In this document: piece by piece, positions 6,265 through 6,429 of the stretch
Position numbering within the stretch: the stretch's first letter is position 1
Layout of the letters: the number at the start of each line of letters is the position of its first letter
Notes under the pieces: generated by a model
What the model saw: only the letters and a program-made list of their open reading frames with translations
Told to the model about the DNA's origin: nothing
Database searches by the model: none
Made by a program: the position numbers and the translations under genes
Assembly: GCA_007121995.1 (NCBI GenBank)
Contig: SKJK01000123.1
Span: forward strand, 1-6,429
Direction of reading: 5' to 3'
DNA: 6,429 bases
Origin: Desulfobulbaceae bacterium
GTDB taxonomy: Bacteria > Desulfobacterota > Desulfobulbia > Desulfobulbales > Desulfobulbaceae

Positions 6265-6345
6265 CCTTTCGGCTCTTCCAACAGAATTGGAAGACATGTA
6301 TTCAAATTACTAGATTGAACGCATCACTTCAAAAACACCTTTCGG
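6265..6345. repeat. Two copies of CCTTTCGG 73 bases apart
   Basis: CCTTTCGG occurs at 6265-6272 and 6338-6345, with loosely similar flanks (CTCTAAAATG before the first, CTTCAAAAACA before the second). Read on the minus strand, both copies fall in stretches that translate to similar peptides ending in stop codons (PKGVFEV and PKGILEV), in frames that differ by one base. This looks like a diverged tandem duplication. Confidence 0.4.
6274..6294. repeat. Perfect 8-base-pair hairpin with 5-base loop
   Basis: TCTTCCAA (6274-6281) and TTGGAAGA (6287-6294) are exact reverse complements around the loop CAGAA. It lies directly beside the first of two CCTTTCGG copies. No T tract follows on either strand. 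Its function is unknown; it could be part of a dispersed repeat. Confidence 0.5.
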
Positions 6346-6429
6346 TTTAACCAAAAAAGGCCAGCCACCTTCAATATTTATTGAACCCGAATACAACAAT
6401 AGCCACAATGAAAAATTAAACAATTCGGC
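6310..6429 (-). CDS. Possible 3' end of a minus-strand gene, cut by the window edge
   Basis: A frame is open from the right edge to a TAG at 6310-6312, giving 39 residues. It opens with a hydrophobic stretch (LFNFSLWLLLYSG) and ends with GGWPFLV, then KPKGVFEVMRSI. I do not recognise the family. The support is weak: the frame is short, AT-rich and has no visible start. What speaks for it is that the tail motif PKG(V/I)(F/L)EV appears again just downstream on the same strand, also close to a stop codon. It may equally be part of a non-coding repeat that happens to be open. Confidence 0.2.
   Translation of the reverse strand, partial: AELFNFSLWLLLYSGSINIEGGWPFLVKPKGVFEVMRSI

Larger units (their letters stand above)
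6068..6309. other. Gene-free region after the phosphatase gene
   Basis: No supported complete gene is present. The stretch begins with a short palindrome TGTTG/CAACA (6068-6078) just after the stop codon. It then holds an A7 run and a C/G hairpin, a purine-rich patch at about 6166-6200 (AGAGTAGGAATCG and similar), an A7 run near 6221-6227, and the small palindrome TAGTACTA (6232-6239). No RNA gene was recognised. Confidence 0.5.

Noticed and set aside
1..6429. CRISPR array, tRNA, rRNA, insertion sequence or novel defence system
   Set aside because: There is no regularly spaced repeat, no recognisable cloverleaf or rRNA segment and no transposase. All six complete genes belong to known families without defence associations.

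Overview
The window holds a complete four-gene metal-uptake ABC transporter operon, followed by two unrelated single genes for exported enzymes and an AT-richer right end. All six complete genes are on the + strand. The DNA is bacterial. TroA carries a lipoprotein signal, and the two downstream enzymes carry Sec-type signal peptides. I cannot name the species. The tro genes look like those of environmental bacteria whose ABC-3 permeases have long cytoplasmic tails (Chloroflexota and Bacteroidota types, from memory). The two downstream genes and the C-rich/G-rich hairpin near 6104-6118 look more like Proteobacteria or Desulfobacterota. A transferred tro cassette is possible but unproven.

Layout. 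Positions 1-104 are a short leader with a good ribosome binding site. Positions 105-4221 are troA, troB, troC and troD: a metal-binding lipoprotein, an ATPase and two different ABC-3 permeases, in the same order as the treponemal tro operon. The gaps are 76, 45 and 57 bases. Each carries something of its own: a long imperfect hairpin between troA and troB, an 8-base inverted repeat across the troB stop, and a related word across the troC stop. Positions 4222-4435 are a gene-free spacer with a strong ribosome binding site at its end. Positions 4436-5218 encode an exported dienelactone hydrolase-family protein. Positions 5219-5455 are a spacer. Positions 5456-6067 encode an exported histidine phosphatase-family protein. 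Positions 6068-6429 hold no complete gene, but contain two hairpins, a repeated 8-mer and possibly the 3' end of a minus-strand reading frame that runs off the edge.

How the genes work together. TroA should capture a divalent cation (Mn, Zn or Fe) outside the membrane and deliver it to the TroC/TroD channel, driven by ATP hydrolysis in TroB. The most notable feature is that both permeases end in a cytoplasmic extension of roughly 75-85 residues resembling a winged helix-turn-helix domain. The two tails are related to each other and share aligned histidines, which suggests an internal metal-sensing or gating module. No metalloregulator gene lies in the window. The hydrolase and phosphatase show no functional link to the transporter or to each other.
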